Shown here: positions 46,355 through 56,700 of the stretch, piece after piece
Layout: each line of letters begins with the position of its first letter
How positions within the stretch are numbered: position 1 is the first letter of the stretch
Assembly (NCBI GenBank): GCA_020052645.1
Contig: JAGVOQ010000008.1
Span: 1-64,000, forward strand
DNA length: 64,000 bases
Source: Candidatus Omnitrophota bacterium
Lineage (GTDB): Bacteria > Omnitrophota > Gorgyraeia > Velamenicoccales > Velamenicoccaceae
Direction: 5' to 3'
Position numbers and translations under genes: made by a program
Notes under the pieces: generated by a model
The model's input: only the letters and a program-made list of their open reading frames with translations
What the model was told of the DNA's origin: nothing
The model's database searches: none

Positions 46355-46560
46355 GGCATCCTCTGCTTAAGTATTTCGAAAAATCTCTGTCGATATTTTT
46401 CGAATAAGCTGCGGGATTTCAGCCGAAGGCTGATCCCTGACTGCCGTCAGGCAGGCGGCTACGGCGGAAACTTTCAATCTAGAAGGGATAGTCCTTTCTG
46501 GTTCCATATAAAGGAAGGGACTAAGGTAAAGATACCATTATATAGGAAAAATTAAGGAGA
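46355..46560 (+). promoter_or_regulatory. element A, copy 5 (upstream of the PAS gene)
   Basis: ATCC (46358-46361) with GGAT (46414-46417) encloses H1, TTCGAAAAAT (46375-46384) with ATTTTTCGAA (46395-46404), extended by GCTTA/TAAGC. H0, TAGTCCTTTC (46489-46498) with GGAAGGGACTA (46513-46523), comes after H1 here. It ends TATAGG...AATTAAGGAG, running into the ribosome-binding site. Confidence 0.7.
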
Positions 46561-46566
46561 TTTTTT

Positions 46567-47103
46567 ATGCTGAAGCTTCTTAACGTTGATATACAGATGT
46601 ATAAATATTTGATCGACAACGCCAACGTTATTATCAATGCCTATGACGCTAAAGGCCATATTCTTATCTGGAATAAAGCTGCGGAAGAGGCAACTGGATA
46701 TACGAAAAAAGAGGTTATCGGCAACAAGGATGTTTTTGAATTATTGTATCCGGATGATTCTTATCGTAAAGACGTTTTAAAAAGTATCGGGACGGCGTTT
46801 AAAGATAGCTATAGAAATGTTGAGTTTACTTTAACGACGAAGTATGGTGATAAGAAACGGATTTCTTGGTCGACAGTCCTTGTGAAAAATAAAAAAGGTG
46901 TCGCGGTAGGAAGTTTTGCCGTAGGCATCGATGTGACATTAAAAAATATTATCAAAGAAAGAGAGCGGGAGTCGTTTAGGGCTCTTTTAAAGTCGGTGCG
47001 GTATCATGAAGATAGCAAAGAGCATTATGAACAATTGATCCAGCGACTCAAAGAAGAAGTCAACCAATTGTGCAAAGAGCTTTCTCAGCCGCCAAGATAT
47101 TAG
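46567..47103 (+). CDS. PAS-domain protein
   Basis: Small-molecule or redox sensing domain. Residues 12-130 form one PAS fold (IWNKAAEEATGYTKKEVIG is diagnostic) with a following PAC-like segment. The C-terminal 40 residues are a charged helix (EQLIQRLKEEVNQLCKELS), probably a coiled-coil connector. No kinase or DNA-binding output is present. AAGGAG lies 8 bases upstream, directly after element A copy 5. Confidence 0.86.
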   Translation: MLKLLNVDIQMYKYLIDNANVIINAYDAKGHILIWNKAAEEATGYTKKEVIGNKDVFELLYPDDSYRKDVLKSIGTAFKDSYRNVEFTLTTKYGDKKRISWSTVLVKNKKGVAVGSFAVGIDVTLKNIIKERERESFRALLKSVRYHEDSKEHYEQLIQRLKEEVNQLCKELSQPPRY

Positions 47104-47609
47104 TTTCATTATTTTATATCGTGACAATGTTCTTCTTTTCCGGGGAAAGCGTCTCTGCCGGTTCTTTGACACCGGCTCCTGAAATAACAGGGCGGACGTG
47201 GTTTAATGCAGGAACCCGTGACCACTTAAGCTTAAAATGTTTTTTAGGCAGGGTGGTCATCATTTTTTTTACCAACCTAGAAGATGCTGGCTTTGAAGCG
47301 AATGTTGATTTTTTGAATGGGCTTGCGGCGCGTTATCATGACAAGGGACTTGAGATCATCGGTGTGGCGGCGTCTCAAGGGACGTTTGGTCTTTCCGAGA
47401 CGGAACTTTTTTTAAGAATAGAAAAGAAGGGCATCAGGTTTCCTGTTGTTGTGGACGCAGATTCGATGATTCGGATGTGTTATGGTCAAGAGGTTTGGCC
47501 TGCGATTTATTTTATAGACAGGAAAGGTTTTATCCGTAATAAATATGAAGGGGTCATGAGTTTTCGCGATTTTAATACGATCACAAAAATTCTTTTAGAG
47601 GAGGCTTAA
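47070..47609 (+). CDS. thioredoxin-like secreted protein without CxxC
   Basis: TlpA/AhpC-type thioredoxin fold: IIFFTN, a KGLEIIGVAAS strand, and FPVVVDAD then the cis-Pro region VWPAIYFID. Where CxxC should be, the sequence reads TNLEDAGFEAN, so it has no redox pair. The TTG start (47070) gives a full signal peptide ending SVSAG; the ATG at 47127 would cut it. It overlaps the PAS gene by 34 bases. A non-redox binding role is inferred. Confidence 0.75.
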   Translation: MQRAFSAAKILVSLFYIVTMFFFSGESVSAGSLTPAPEITGRTWFNAGTRDHLSLKCFLGRVVIIFFTNLEDAGFEANVDFLNGLAARYHDKGLEIIGVAASQGTFGLSETELFLRIEKKGIRFPVVVDADSMIRMCYGQEVWPAIYFIDRKGFIRNKYEGVMSFRDFNTITKILLEEA

Positions 47610-47623
47610 AGAGGTGTCAAATC

Positions 47624-49075
47624 ATGAAAAAAAATTATCATAAAAATGTGGTCAAAATAAAATTTTTAGGCGGCGTCGGGACTGTCACAGGCTCCAGCCA
47701 TCTTTTAATGACTCCTAAGTCGCAAGTTTTGATCGACGCCGGGCTTTTTTACGGTCATCGCGAGGAGTTTTATCGCGCCAACACTACTTTTGCTTATACT
47801 TTGCAGCGCATCAACGCTCTTGTATTGTCCCACGCGCATATCGATCACTCGGGCAATATTCCCACGCTCTTAAAACACGGGCTTCGGTGCAAGATTTATA
47901 CAACATCGGCCACGCGGGATTTATGCAAATTGATGCTGCCGGACAGCGGCAAGGTTCAGGAAGAAGATTTTAAATACTTAAAAAAAATATCAAACAGGGA
48001 TCGAAGAAGCGGACGCAGGCGCCGTCATGAGCCATTGTCCGTTCATGGCCCCTTGTACACACAGGGGGAGGCGTTGCGTTCCATCTCCCGGTTCCGGCCT
48101 CTTTCTTATGGCCAGAAATTTCGATTGACGAATGATGTTGTCTTAACTTTTTTTGACGCCGGGCATATTTTGGGAGCGAGCGTCGTGGTTTTGGATGTCC
48201 AAATGGACCGCAACCTCTTGAGATTGGGGTATGCGGTTGATTTGGGCCGCAAGGACCTGCCCCTTTTGAACAATCCGACGATCCTTAGAGACCTGGATTA
48301 TTTGATTTTAGAATCCACGTATGGCGGCCGCATGCATTCTCCTATCTCTGAGGCTAAGGAAAAGCTTCGCGAGGCGATCAATCGTACAGTGGCCAGGAAC
48401 GGCAAGATCATCATTCCGTCTTTCGCGTTAGAGCGGACCCAGGAGGTGATTTATTTTATCAATGAACTTTTAAAAGAAGGCACGATCCCACAAGTGCCTA
48501 TTTACGTGGACAGTCCTCTGGCCACAAAGATCACGGAAGTTTTTCGAAATAATATCCATTATATGCATCGTGATGTTAGAGAATTGGTTCAAAAAGATTC
48601 CAGTCCTTTTGATTTTTTGAATCTGACTTATGTACGGGATCAGCTTGAGTCCAAGTCTTTGAATAACGATAAGCGCCCCATGATCATCATCGCGGGTTCT
48701 GGGATGTGTGAAGCCGGTCGTGTCCTTCACCATTTGAAGAACAATATCACGGAATCCCGCAATACCGTTCTGGTTGTCGGTTATATGGCTAAAGATACTT
48801 TGGGAAAAAAAATCGTCGATAAACAGAAAATTGTTAAGATTTATGGATTAGAATATGAGCTTAACGCTGAAGTGGTTGTGATCAACGCTTTATCGGGTCA
48901 CGCGGATAAAAATGATCTCGTTGAATATGTTAAGGAGTGTGCGCCGAAGAAGGGGGTCTTTCTGGTACATGGGGATGAAGATCAGACGCGTAGTCTTTAT
49001 GAAACTTTAAACTCGAGCGGGATAAGCTGTTTAATGCCGGCTAAAAATGACGAAGCACTGCTTTTTGAAAAGTGA
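47624..49075 (+). CDS. MBL-fold beta-CASP ribonuclease
   Basis: CPSF-73/YsaA-like RNA exo-/endonuclease. Metallo-beta-lactamase motif HAHIDHSG near residues 69-76, FDAGHILGASVV with another His, and Asp of motif 4 in YAVDLGRKD. beta-CASP elements follow: PSFALERTQEVIYF, then SGMCEAGRVLHHL, and final SGHADKNDL. A basic insertion (DRRSGRRRRHE) after residue 120 is unusual. 483 residues, normal length. Confidence 0.9.
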   Translation: MKKNYHKNVVKIKFLGGVGTVTGSSHLLMTPKSQVLIDAGLFYGHREEFYRANTTFAYTLQRINALVLSHAHIDHSGNIPTLLKHGLRCKIYTTSATRDLCKLMLPDSGKVQEEDFKYLKKISNRDRRSGRRRRHEPLSVHGPLYTQGEALRSISRFRPLSYGQKFRLTNDVVLTFFDAGHILGASVVVLDVQMDRNLLRLGYAVDLGRKDLPLLNNPTILRDLDYLILESTYGGRMHSPISEAKEKLREAINRTVARNGKIIIPSFALERTQEVIYFINELLKEGTIPQVPIYVDSPLATKITEVFRNNIHYMHRDVRELVQKDSSPFDFLNLTYVRDQLESKSLNNDKRPMIIIAGSGMCEAGRVLHHLKNNITESRNTVLVVGYMAKDTLGKKIVDKQKIVKIYGLEYELNAEVVVINALSGHADKNDLVEYVKECAPKKGVFLVHGDEDQTRSLYETLNSSGISCLMPAKNDEALLFEK

Positions 49076-49089
49076 TCTCAAACTTTGAA

Positions 49090-50058
49090 ATGAAAAAAAA
49101 ATACTTTATTGTCTTTTTGGTGTTTTGTTTTCTTGTTTTGTCAGTCGTCCTCAGAAATTCTTTTTTTGCCTTCCTTATCAAAAATTCCTTTAAAAAAATC
49201 TTTCCATCGAGCGCGGTTTCTTTAAAAAGCTTGAACGTGATGCCTACCTATTTGGATGTGCGTGAACTTAAAATCCAAAGCGGACCACGCGCTTCGTTAA
49301 ATATCAATTTAAGCAGGATCAATGTTCATCTAAAATTTTCTTTCATTCGTTTTTTCTTTGATAAATTTTTTGGGATTAATAACGGTCGCGTTACCTTTGA
49401 ATCTGGGACATGCGCCGGAGGAGAATTTAAAGGTTTTTTACTTTTAATATTTCGCGATGATTTTTTTAAAAGCATGGACCTTTCAGGAATTGTAGAAAAT
49501 GTTTCTTTTCAAAAAATAAAAGTGAAAGATATTATATGGAAGGCTCGCCTCTGGCGCGACAAGGCTCTTGTTCAGCAAATCGATATCGATATTTTTGGAG
49601 GCCATGCTCAAGGTTCTGGCGAGGTATCATTCGGCAAAGGAGAGTGGAGTCTATCTTTAACGTTGGTCTTTAAAGATATCAATATCGCTGATTTAATGAA
49701 GGCTCTTGGAGCAGAAGAGCGGCTAAAAATGAGCGGGTTTTATACCGGTCCGGTGCGTTTGATCGCACGTAATGGCCAGATCGAAGAATTGACAGGAAAT
49801 CTGGATTCAAGAGGTAGTGGGGAGATGATCATTAGAGACACAAGCCTCTTGGGCCAAAACGGGATTCAGAAGGAAGCCGCAAATATTGTGGTTGAAAATT
49901 TAAAGAATTACTATTATGATATAGGCAATATCAAAATACGCAACATAGGACAGGATATAAAGATAGATATCTCTCTTAAAGGCCAGACCGGTGAAAGAAA
50001 CCTAAGGGTTGTTTGGCACGGAGCTTCAATTAAAGTTGACAAGGACGGTGAAAAATGA
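49090..50058 (+). CDS. AsmA/YdbH-like envelope protein
   Basis: Single N-terminal TM anchor (KYFIVFLVFCFLVLSVVL), then beta-rich repeats (SLKSLNVMPTYLDVRELKI; NGRVTFESGT) like the AsmA/TamB/YdbH family of bridge-like phospholipid transporters. At about 322 residues it is far shorter than E. coli YdbH. The next gene carries YnbE and YdbL-like parts, which in E. coli form an operon with YdbH; that context supports the call. Start ATG 49090; GTG 49072 is possible. Confidence 0.7.
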   Translation: MKKKYFIVFLVFCFLVLSVVLRNSFFAFLIKNSFKKIFPSSAVSLKSLNVMPTYLDVRELKIQSGPRASLNINLSRINVHLKFSFIRFFFDKFFGINNGRVTFESGTCAGGEFKGFLLLIFRDDFFKSMDLSGIVENVSFQKIKVKDIIWKARLWRDKALVQQIDIDIFGGHAQGSGEVSFGKGEWSLSLTLVFKDINIADLMKALGAEERLKMSGFYTGPVRLIARNGQIEELTGNLDSRGSGEMIIRDTSLLGQNGIQKEAANIVVENLKNYYYDIGNIKIRNIGQDIKIDISLKGQTGERNLRVVWHGASIKVDKDGEK

Positions 50059-50633
50059 GAAAAAATATTATTAGTTTGTATGGTGTAAGAATTGCTTTAG
50101 TTCTTCTTTTATTGATGGGTTGTGCCAGGGTTCGTTTTGAATCCAAAGATCCTATAAAAGTGGATGTTACGATGCGTCTGGATATATACCAGCATGTGGC
50201 TAAAGACGTGGCTGCTATTGAAGATTTGATAACTTCGGGAAGCGAAAAAAAAGACGCAAAAGCATCACCTAAGAGTTTGTCCTGGCTTGGGGTTGCTGAA
50301 GTTTATGCCCAAGACGATCTTGAGGGAAGTTATCCTTCGGATGTTCAGGCTGCTATTGAGCGCCGTAAAGCGCGCCGCCAGGAACTGCTTGCGTTGGAAT
50401 CAGAAGGCGCCGTCGGTGAAAATGCCTTAGGATTCGTTGTTGTTAAAAAAGCCGGCGCAGCGTCGCTTGTTGAAGAAGAAAATAATGACCGTCGCATGAT
50501 CTATCAGTATGTGGCTTCCAAGAATCAGGCTGGCGTTGATAATACAGGCCGTGTTTTTGCAAAACGTATTCAGGAAGATGCGCCACAAGGCACGCCGTTG
50601 GAAGGCCCTGATGGCCAGTGGCGGGTGAAATAA
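50055..50633 (+). CDS. YnbE-YdbL fusion lipoprotein
   Basis: 192 residues. The N-terminal part is a lipoprotein (lipobox LLMGC, Cys23) with DPIKVDVTMRLDIYQHV, as in YnbE, which joins YdbH at the outer membrane. Residues 105-192 match YdbL/DUF1318: RRKARRQELLALESEGAVGE, then RRMIYQYVASKNQ, then a GPDGQW C-terminus. E. coli encodes these as two proteins. An Ala/Lys-rich linker joins them. Overlaps the previous gene by 4 bases. Confidence 0.78.
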   Translation: MRKNIISLYGVRIALVLLLLMGCARVRFESKDPIKVDVTMRLDIYQHVAKDVAAIEDLITSGSEKKDAKASPKSLSWLGVAEVYAQDDLEGSYPSDVQAAIERRKARRQELLALESEGAVGENALGFVVVKKAGAASLVEEENNDRRMIYQYVASKNQAGVDNTGRVFAKRIQEDAPQGTPLEGPDGQWRVK

Positions 50634-50639
50634 TGGAGT

Positions 50640-50745
50640 CCACCTAAGGCTAAAGCCCTAAGGGTTCCTTTAGGGCTAAAATACCCAAGCGGCCACAACC
50701 ATCAGCGCCTTAAAAGGCGCAGGTCTATAGGCCGCGGGGTATAAA
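50640..50745. repeat. short palindromic repeats after the YnbE-YdbL gene
   Basis: GGCTAAAGCC, CCCTAAGGGTTCCTTTAGGG and GCGCCTTAAAAGGCGC lie in about 90 bases. They share AGGGCT/AGCCCT cores with element B and the hairpins near 36972. Confidence 0.55.
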
Positions 50746-50797
50746 TGCCTTTGGTAAGATTTTTAGGGGAATTTCTAAAAGGTAACCAGTTTACATA

Positions 50798-51565
50798 ATG
50801 ACACGTTGCTGTGCCCGGGAACAAAATAATTTTTCTGATCGTTCTCTGAAACGTAAAAAATATCTTGAATGGGGTATTTCGAAAAATATCGGAAGGGCTA
50901 TTTCTGATTATGGGATGATCCAAGATGGCGACAGGATTCTTGTCAGGCTTTGTGGCAAGACTGCTGATTTGGCTTTGCTTAAGATTTTATCAGATCGTCG
51001 AGCTTTTGTTCCTATTTCGTATGAAATTTCAGGCGGCTATGTTGATCAGGGAGGCTCTGATCAATTGAGAGATTTTTTAGCAAAATTTTGTAAACAGTGC
51101 GGCTGTTCTTTTGTTGTTAAAAAAATAAAAAGTTTAAAAAAACTGCAGTCGAACAAAAATATTTTTTATCAGGATTATTTTGAAGAAAATGATCCTTTTT
51201 TCAAGATGGCCGAGACTGTGGGTTGTTCTAAAATTGCTTTATCGGCCCATAAGGATAATGCTGTCAGGGTGTTGCTTGAGAATCTTTTATTTAGAGGAAA
51301 TATTACGCCCCTTGAACCGGTGGAAGAATTTTTAAAAAACAGGTTAGCGGTAATTCGGCCGCTCGTGTATGTGGAGAGAATCGAAATAGAAGAATGGGCG
51401 CGATTCAACCGTCTGTTGTTATTAGGAAGAAAGACTCAGGTTTCTAAATCCAGACAGCAGTCAGCTCTGGAGAAAATGATAGACGAGCTTTTGGAAAGCT
51501 GTCCTTCTGTTAAAACAAATATTTTAAGGAGCATAAAACGGATTAAGAAAGATTATCTTTGTTAA
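50798..51565 (+). CDS. degenerate TtcA-like PP-loop protein
   Basis: Aligns with tRNA 2-thiocytidine synthase TtcA: IGRAISDYGMIQDGDRILV, HKDNAVRVLLENLLF and IRPLVYVERIEIEEWA are in family order. But the ATP loop SGGKDS reads CGKTAD, and the CxxC iron-sulfur ligands after it are missing (NIFYQDYFEEND in that place). It therefore cannot work as ordinary TtcA; a relic or repurposed scaffold is inferred. 255 residues, uninterrupted frame. Confidence 0.72.
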   Translation: MTRCCAREQNNFSDRSLKRKKYLEWGISKNIGRAISDYGMIQDGDRILVRLCGKTADLALLKILSDRRAFVPISYEISGGYVDQGGSDQLRDFLAKFCKQCGCSFVVKKIKSLKKLQSNKNIFYQDYFEENDPFFKMAETVGCSKIALSAHKDNAVRVLLENLLFRGNITPLEPVEEFLKNRLAVIRPLVYVERIEIEEWARFNRLLLLGRKTQVSKSRQQSALEKMIDELLESCPSVKTNILRSIKRIKKDYLC

Positions 51566-51568
51566 TTT

Positions 51569-53767
51569 ATGAATCCGCACACTGGCAAGCAGAAAAAAAG
51601 TTTTCTCATTTTTAGAGCAGCAGGTGTCGCGTTATTGATCTCCGCTGTTCTTGCCAGCCTCTTTTTTCTTTTCTTTCCTATTTTGCATTCTGAAAAACGT
51701 CTGGCCTGGGCTTTTGTTTGGCACATCAGGCAAGAAGTTGTTCCTTTTGTAGCTTTTATGCAATTAGTCTCTGTTGTCATTTTAATCACATTTTTTATTT
51801 TTGCTTTAAAGTTGTACGGGATATTGAAAAGAGAAAAAGAGGAGTTGGCGATGGCTGTTGCCAACCTGGAAGTGGGTTTTTATAAGGAGTTTCCCGGAGA
51901 GAAGGGAAAATTTTTGGAAGTCAATGAGGGGATCTTAAAGATTCTTGAGTACACGGAGTCAGAATTCTTTAAGCTTAAGCCTAAGGATATTTTTGTCGAT
52001 ACGTCCGATTACGCTAAATTTATTGATCTTTTGTTTTTGCGGGGTGTTTTGATTAAAGAGATCCGTTTTAAGAAAAAAGACGGACAAGCGCTGTGGGCGT
52101 TGGTTTCCGCAAAGTCCTTCCGCAATGAACATAACGAGATCCAATATAATGAATATCTTGTGATGGATGTGAGTGAGCGTAAATGGATGGAAGAGGAGAT
52201 GTGCCTGGCTTACTTAAGATTTGAGTCTATCATTCAGAATACGCCTAATATCGCGATCCGAGGCTATGACTCAGACAATAGGGTCATGGAATGGAATCAT
52301 GCGGCAGAAATTCTTTACGGATATTCAAAGCTTGAGGTGATTAATAAAAAAGCGCCTGATTTGGTTTTTGGAAAGCAGATAAAAGATTTTGAAGATGCCT
52401 TCGTTCATATGAAAAACACGGCCCAGCCGTCCGCGCCGAGTGAATGGCGGGTGAAAAATAAACAAGGGCGTGAATTGTCTATTTTTTCTTCAATGTTTCC
52501 TATTTTACAAAGTGGCAAGGTTATTGAAATATATTGCATGGATATTGATATTTCAGGCCGCGTGGAAACAGAAAAGAATCTCAATGAAATAAAAAACAAG
52601 CTCGAAGGTCTCGCCTTAAAAGATTCCTTGACGGAAATTTATAATTTTCGTTATTTTAGGGAACGTCTGGCTGCTGAATTTGAGCGTGCCAAGCGTACCC
52701 TTTCACCTATTTCAGTTTTGATGCTCGATCTGGATTATTTTAAGTCGATCAATGACAGTTTCGGTCATCAGTTTGGAGACAAAATTTTAAAGCAGGTGGC
52801 CAGGATCCTTAAAACAGAATTAAGGACTAATGATGTTGTGGCGCGTTGGGGTGGGGAAGAGTTCGCGATGATTCTACCCGATACCAATCGAACTGACGCT
52901 TTAATCGTCTGTAATAAGATTTTGGAACTTTTTCGTACGCGGAATTTTGGGGATATGACGAATACAACGCATTTAAAATGCAGCATCGGTGTTATCAGTT
53001 ATCCTGAGGATCCGCTTTTTTCCGTTGAGGAGATGATCGACGCGGGAGAAGAATGCATCTATAAAGTTAAGGAACGCGGCGGAGACGGTGTCGCCCTCTA
53101 CGGCCATGAGATCGAAGATAAAACCTTAAGCATGAGCCAGGATTCTGAGGAGGACAGAAAGCGGTATGTGGATGCCGTTAAAAAGAAGCTTTCGTTTTAT
53201 GCGGTGCGCAGCGAACACAGCATTTTGGAGGCGGTGTATTCTTTGGCAAAAAGCATTGAATTGCGGGATCGTCGTACCCGTGAGCATTGTGATAGGATGG
53301 TGGAGTATGCCGAGCAGATGGGTAAACTTTTGAAGATGAGCGAGGTTGAGGTGGATAATGTCCGTCGGGCCGCCATGCTGCACGATATTGGCAAAATTGG
53401 GATTTCGGACGCCATTCTTTTAAAACCCGCGAAACTGACTCCGGAAGAATATGAAATCGTCAAGAGGCACCCTGTCATCGGTGCTGATATTATTTCGGTG
53501 GCCGGATTCTTAAAAGATATTGTGCCTTTGGTGCTTTCTCACCACGAGCGTTACGATGGGTTGGGATATCCTCGGGGGCTTAAAGGAGAAGAAATCCAAT
53601 TGGGAGCCCGGATTTTAGCGGTCGTTGATGTTTACGAAGCCATTACGTCGGATCGTCCTTACCATAAGGCCATTCCTAAGGAAGAGGCTATTAAAATCTT
53701 GAAAGAAGGTTCAGGGACAAGCTTTGATCCTAAGGTTGTCAATTTCTTTTTAACAATTATCAGATAG
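51569..53767 (+). CDS. PAS-PAS-GGDEF-HD-GYP signalling protein
   Basis: Cyclic-di-GMP protein with both ends of the cycle. Two TM segments (about residues 12-35 and 60-80), then two PAS domains (to about 340). Diguanylate cyclase with intact GGEEF near residue 428. HD-GYP phosphodiesterase with HDIGKIG near 604, the LSHHERYDG site and GYPRGL. 732 residues. Overlaps nothing; starts 3 bases after the TtcA-like gene. Which activity dominates cannot be seen. Confidence 0.93.
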   Translation: MNPHTGKQKKSFLIFRAAGVALLISAVLASLFFLFFPILHSEKRLAWAFVWHIRQEVVPFVAFMQLVSVVILITFFIFALKLYGILKREKEELAMAVANLEVGFYKEFPGEKGKFLEVNEGILKILEYTESEFFKLKPKDIFVDTSDYAKFIDLLFLRGVLIKEIRFKKKDGQALWALVSAKSFRNEHNEIQYNEYLVMDVSERKWMEEEMCLAYLRFESIIQNTPNIAIRGYDSDNRVMEWNHAAEILYGYSKLEVINKKAPDLVFGKQIKDFEDAFVHMKNTAQPSAPSEWRVKNKQGRELSIFSSMFPILQSGKVIEIYCMDIDISGRVETEKNLNEIKNKLEGLALKDSLTEIYNFRYFRERLAAEFERAKRTLSPISVLMLDLDYFKSINDSFGHQFGDKILKQVARILKTELRTNDVVARWGGEEFAMILPDTNRTDALIVCNKILELFRTRNFGDMTNTTHLKCSIGVISYPEDPLFSVEEMIDAGEECIYKVKERGGDGVALYGHEIEDKTLSMSQDSEEDRKRYVDAVKKKLSFYAVRSEHSILEAVYSLAKSIELRDRRTREHCDRMVEYAEQMGKLLKMSEVEVDNVRRAAMLHDIGKIGISDAILLKPAKLTPEEYEIVKRHPVIGADIISVAGFLKDIVPLVLSHHERYDGLGYPRGLKGEEIQLGARILAVVDVYEAITSDRPYHKAIPKEEAIKILKEGSGTSFDPKVVNFFLTIIR

Positions 53768-53783
53768 AAACGGAGCGATTTTT

Positions 53784-56700
53784 GTGTCACGTTATAATTT
53801 AGAAAAAGACGGTTCTTTTGTTATTCATGATTACAATGATTCCAGGCCCTGGGCCAGTTTTTTCCCCGGCATCGCAGGTCTTTTTGGTATTCCTTTATGG
53901 GTGTTTTATGTGAATCGCGGACAGTGTATTTCTAGCGTGGGCTTGCGCTCCAAGGATGAAGCGATCATGGAGTTTTTGCCCGCCAACAAGGCGTACCAGC
54001 TAACATCAACACAGGGATTCCGCACATTTATTAAGCTTAAAAATAACAAGAAAAATTCATTCTACGAACCTTTTTCTGTTTGTCCGAAATCCGCGCGTAT
54101 CAAAAATAAAATGATCGTTAGAGCCTATGACCTGACACTCGTCGAAGAAAATGATCATGATGGCCTTAAGGTCGAGGTGGCGTATTTTTCACTATGCAAT
54201 GAACCTTATGCCGGCATGATTCGGGAAGTTGTGATTACAAACAAGAATTCTCAGGCGCTGGATATTGAGCTTTTGGATGGATTAAGCGTCATCATTCCTT
54301 ATGGCATAAATAATTTTTTCTTAAAAGAGATGAGCCGTACGATCGAAGCGTGGATGACGGTTGAAAATATCGATACCGGCGTACCTCTTTATAAATTGAC
54401 GACAGATCCGAGGGATTCGGCACAGGTGGCTTTTGTCAAAGGTGGGAATTTTTACACGGCTTTTGGAGAAGGGGATTTAGGGAAGAGGCTTAAAGTTATC
54501 GTCGATCCACAAAAGATATTTGGGAATGTTTATGATTTTAGCCATCCTGTTAAATTCACTCAAAAATCAGCATTTGCTTATCCTTTAGATCAGGTGGCTA
54601 AAAATAAAACGCCCTGCGCTTTTTCATACCTTAAAACAAAAATTCCGGCGAAGGGTTCTATCAAACTGTTTTCTCTTATCGGCCACGTGTTTGATGTCGG
54701 CGATATCAAAAAATACGGCATTGATAAAATGACTGAGTCTTTTGTTGAGAAAAAGAAAAAAGAAAATGCGTCTTTGATCAATAGCGTGATGGACCGGATT
54801 TTTACATCCAGCGGTTCTCTGGGGTTTGATTTTTATGCGAGGCAGACATTTTTGGATAATTGTCTTCGAGGCGGCTTGCCGTATGCAGTGGCCATCAATG
54901 GGCACAAGCGCAGCGTCTATGTCTATTCGCGTAAACATGGGGATTTGGAGAGGGATTACAACAAATTCTTTTTATCCGCCACCTACTTTTCTGAAGGAGA
55001 AGGCAACTACCGCGATGTGAATCAAAACAGGAGGTCTGATATATTTTTTAATCCGTTGGTGGGTGAAAAAAATATAATGGATTTTCTGAATCTTATCCAA
55101 TGTGACGGGTACAATCCTCTTATTTTTAAAGGGGACAGATTTATGGTTTCTTTGGAAAAGTTTCAAAATAGCGATTTATCGAAAATAGTCAAGCCCCAAG
55201 ATACTAAAAAATTAGGGTCTCTGTTGTCCAAGCCTTTTGTGATAGGAGAGGTTTTGCGGTATATTGAAGAAAATAAAATGATCTTAAGGTGTTCTTACGA
55301 AGAATTCGTCAAAATGATCCTGAAAGAGTCTTTGGGTGAGATTGAGGCTGCTTTTGGCGAGGGGTACTGGACAGATCACTGGTCGTACAATACGGATCTT
55401 TTGGAAAGTTTTTATGCCCTATATCCTGATCAGATGAGACAGCTCTTGCTCAACAAGAAGGATTTTACTTATTTCGATACGCATGTTTTTGTTAAAACAA
55501 GACCCGAGCGTTATGTGGTCCGCGACGGTGCGGTAAAGCAGTATCATGCGATCGGTTTTGATGAAGCCAAAAACGCACTCATCCACAAAAGACATGAAGA
55601 AAAAAATAAGGTGCGTATCCAAAACGGAGACGGATCTGTTTACAGGACGACATTGATCGAAAAATTGCTTTGTCTTATGCTCAATAAGCTCGCGACGCTT
55701 GATCCCTCCGGCATCGGCATTGAGATGGAAGCGGATAAGCCGAATTGGTACGACGCTTTGAATGGGCTCCCTGGCCTCCTGGGTTCTTCTTTATCGGAAA
55801 CTTTTGAATTAAAACGGTTGATTCTGTTTTTAAGGAAGCTCTTTGCGGAATTCAACATTTCCTGGGAAGAAAGAGTGTCATTTTTTAAAGAGGGCCAAGA
55901 TTTTTTTAATCAGATGACTGAACTTTTAAAAAAGAATCTTAACTCGTTTGATTTTTGGGATGCATCTAATAGCATTAAGGAGCAATATCGTTTACGAGTC
56001 AGAAGAGGTCTTTCAGGAGAGCAGTCCGCGGTGACAATGGGAGAGGTGAATGAATTCTTTGACTTGGCTTTAAACAAGATTAATTCGGGTTTGTTAAAAG
56101 GCCATGAGGCAAAAACCGGTTTCTACTATACTTATTTTTCTCATGAAGTTGTCGCGCATGATACAGGAACGGATGCTTCAGGAAAACATTGGATTCGACC
56201 GAAAGAATTCAAACAGCATCGATTGCCATTGTTCTTAGAGGGATTCGTGCACGCGCTGCGTACGGAGCATGACAAGGCGGATGCTATTTATCGTTCTGTT
56301 CAGAAAAGTCCGTTGTGGGATAAGAAGCTTAAGATGTATAAGGTGAACGCATCGTTAGAAAATGAAAGTTTTGAATTGGGCAGGGCCAAGGCATTCGCTC
56401 CGGGTTGGCTTGAGAATGAATCTGTCTGGCTGCATATGGAATATAAATATCTTTTAGAGTTTTTGAAGAACGGGCTCTTCGATATTTTTTATAATGATTT
56501 TTTTAATGTTTTAGTCCCTTTTCAAGAAGCGCAACGCTATGGGCGTAGCACTCTAGAGAATTCTTCTTTTATTGCCTCTAGCATTCATCCGGATTCTTCG
56601 CTGCACGGGGCCGGTTTTGTGGCGCGCTTAAGCGGCTCAACCGCTGAATTTCTTCAGATATGGTTATTGATGAATAGTGGAGAGGAGCCGTTTTTTGTAA

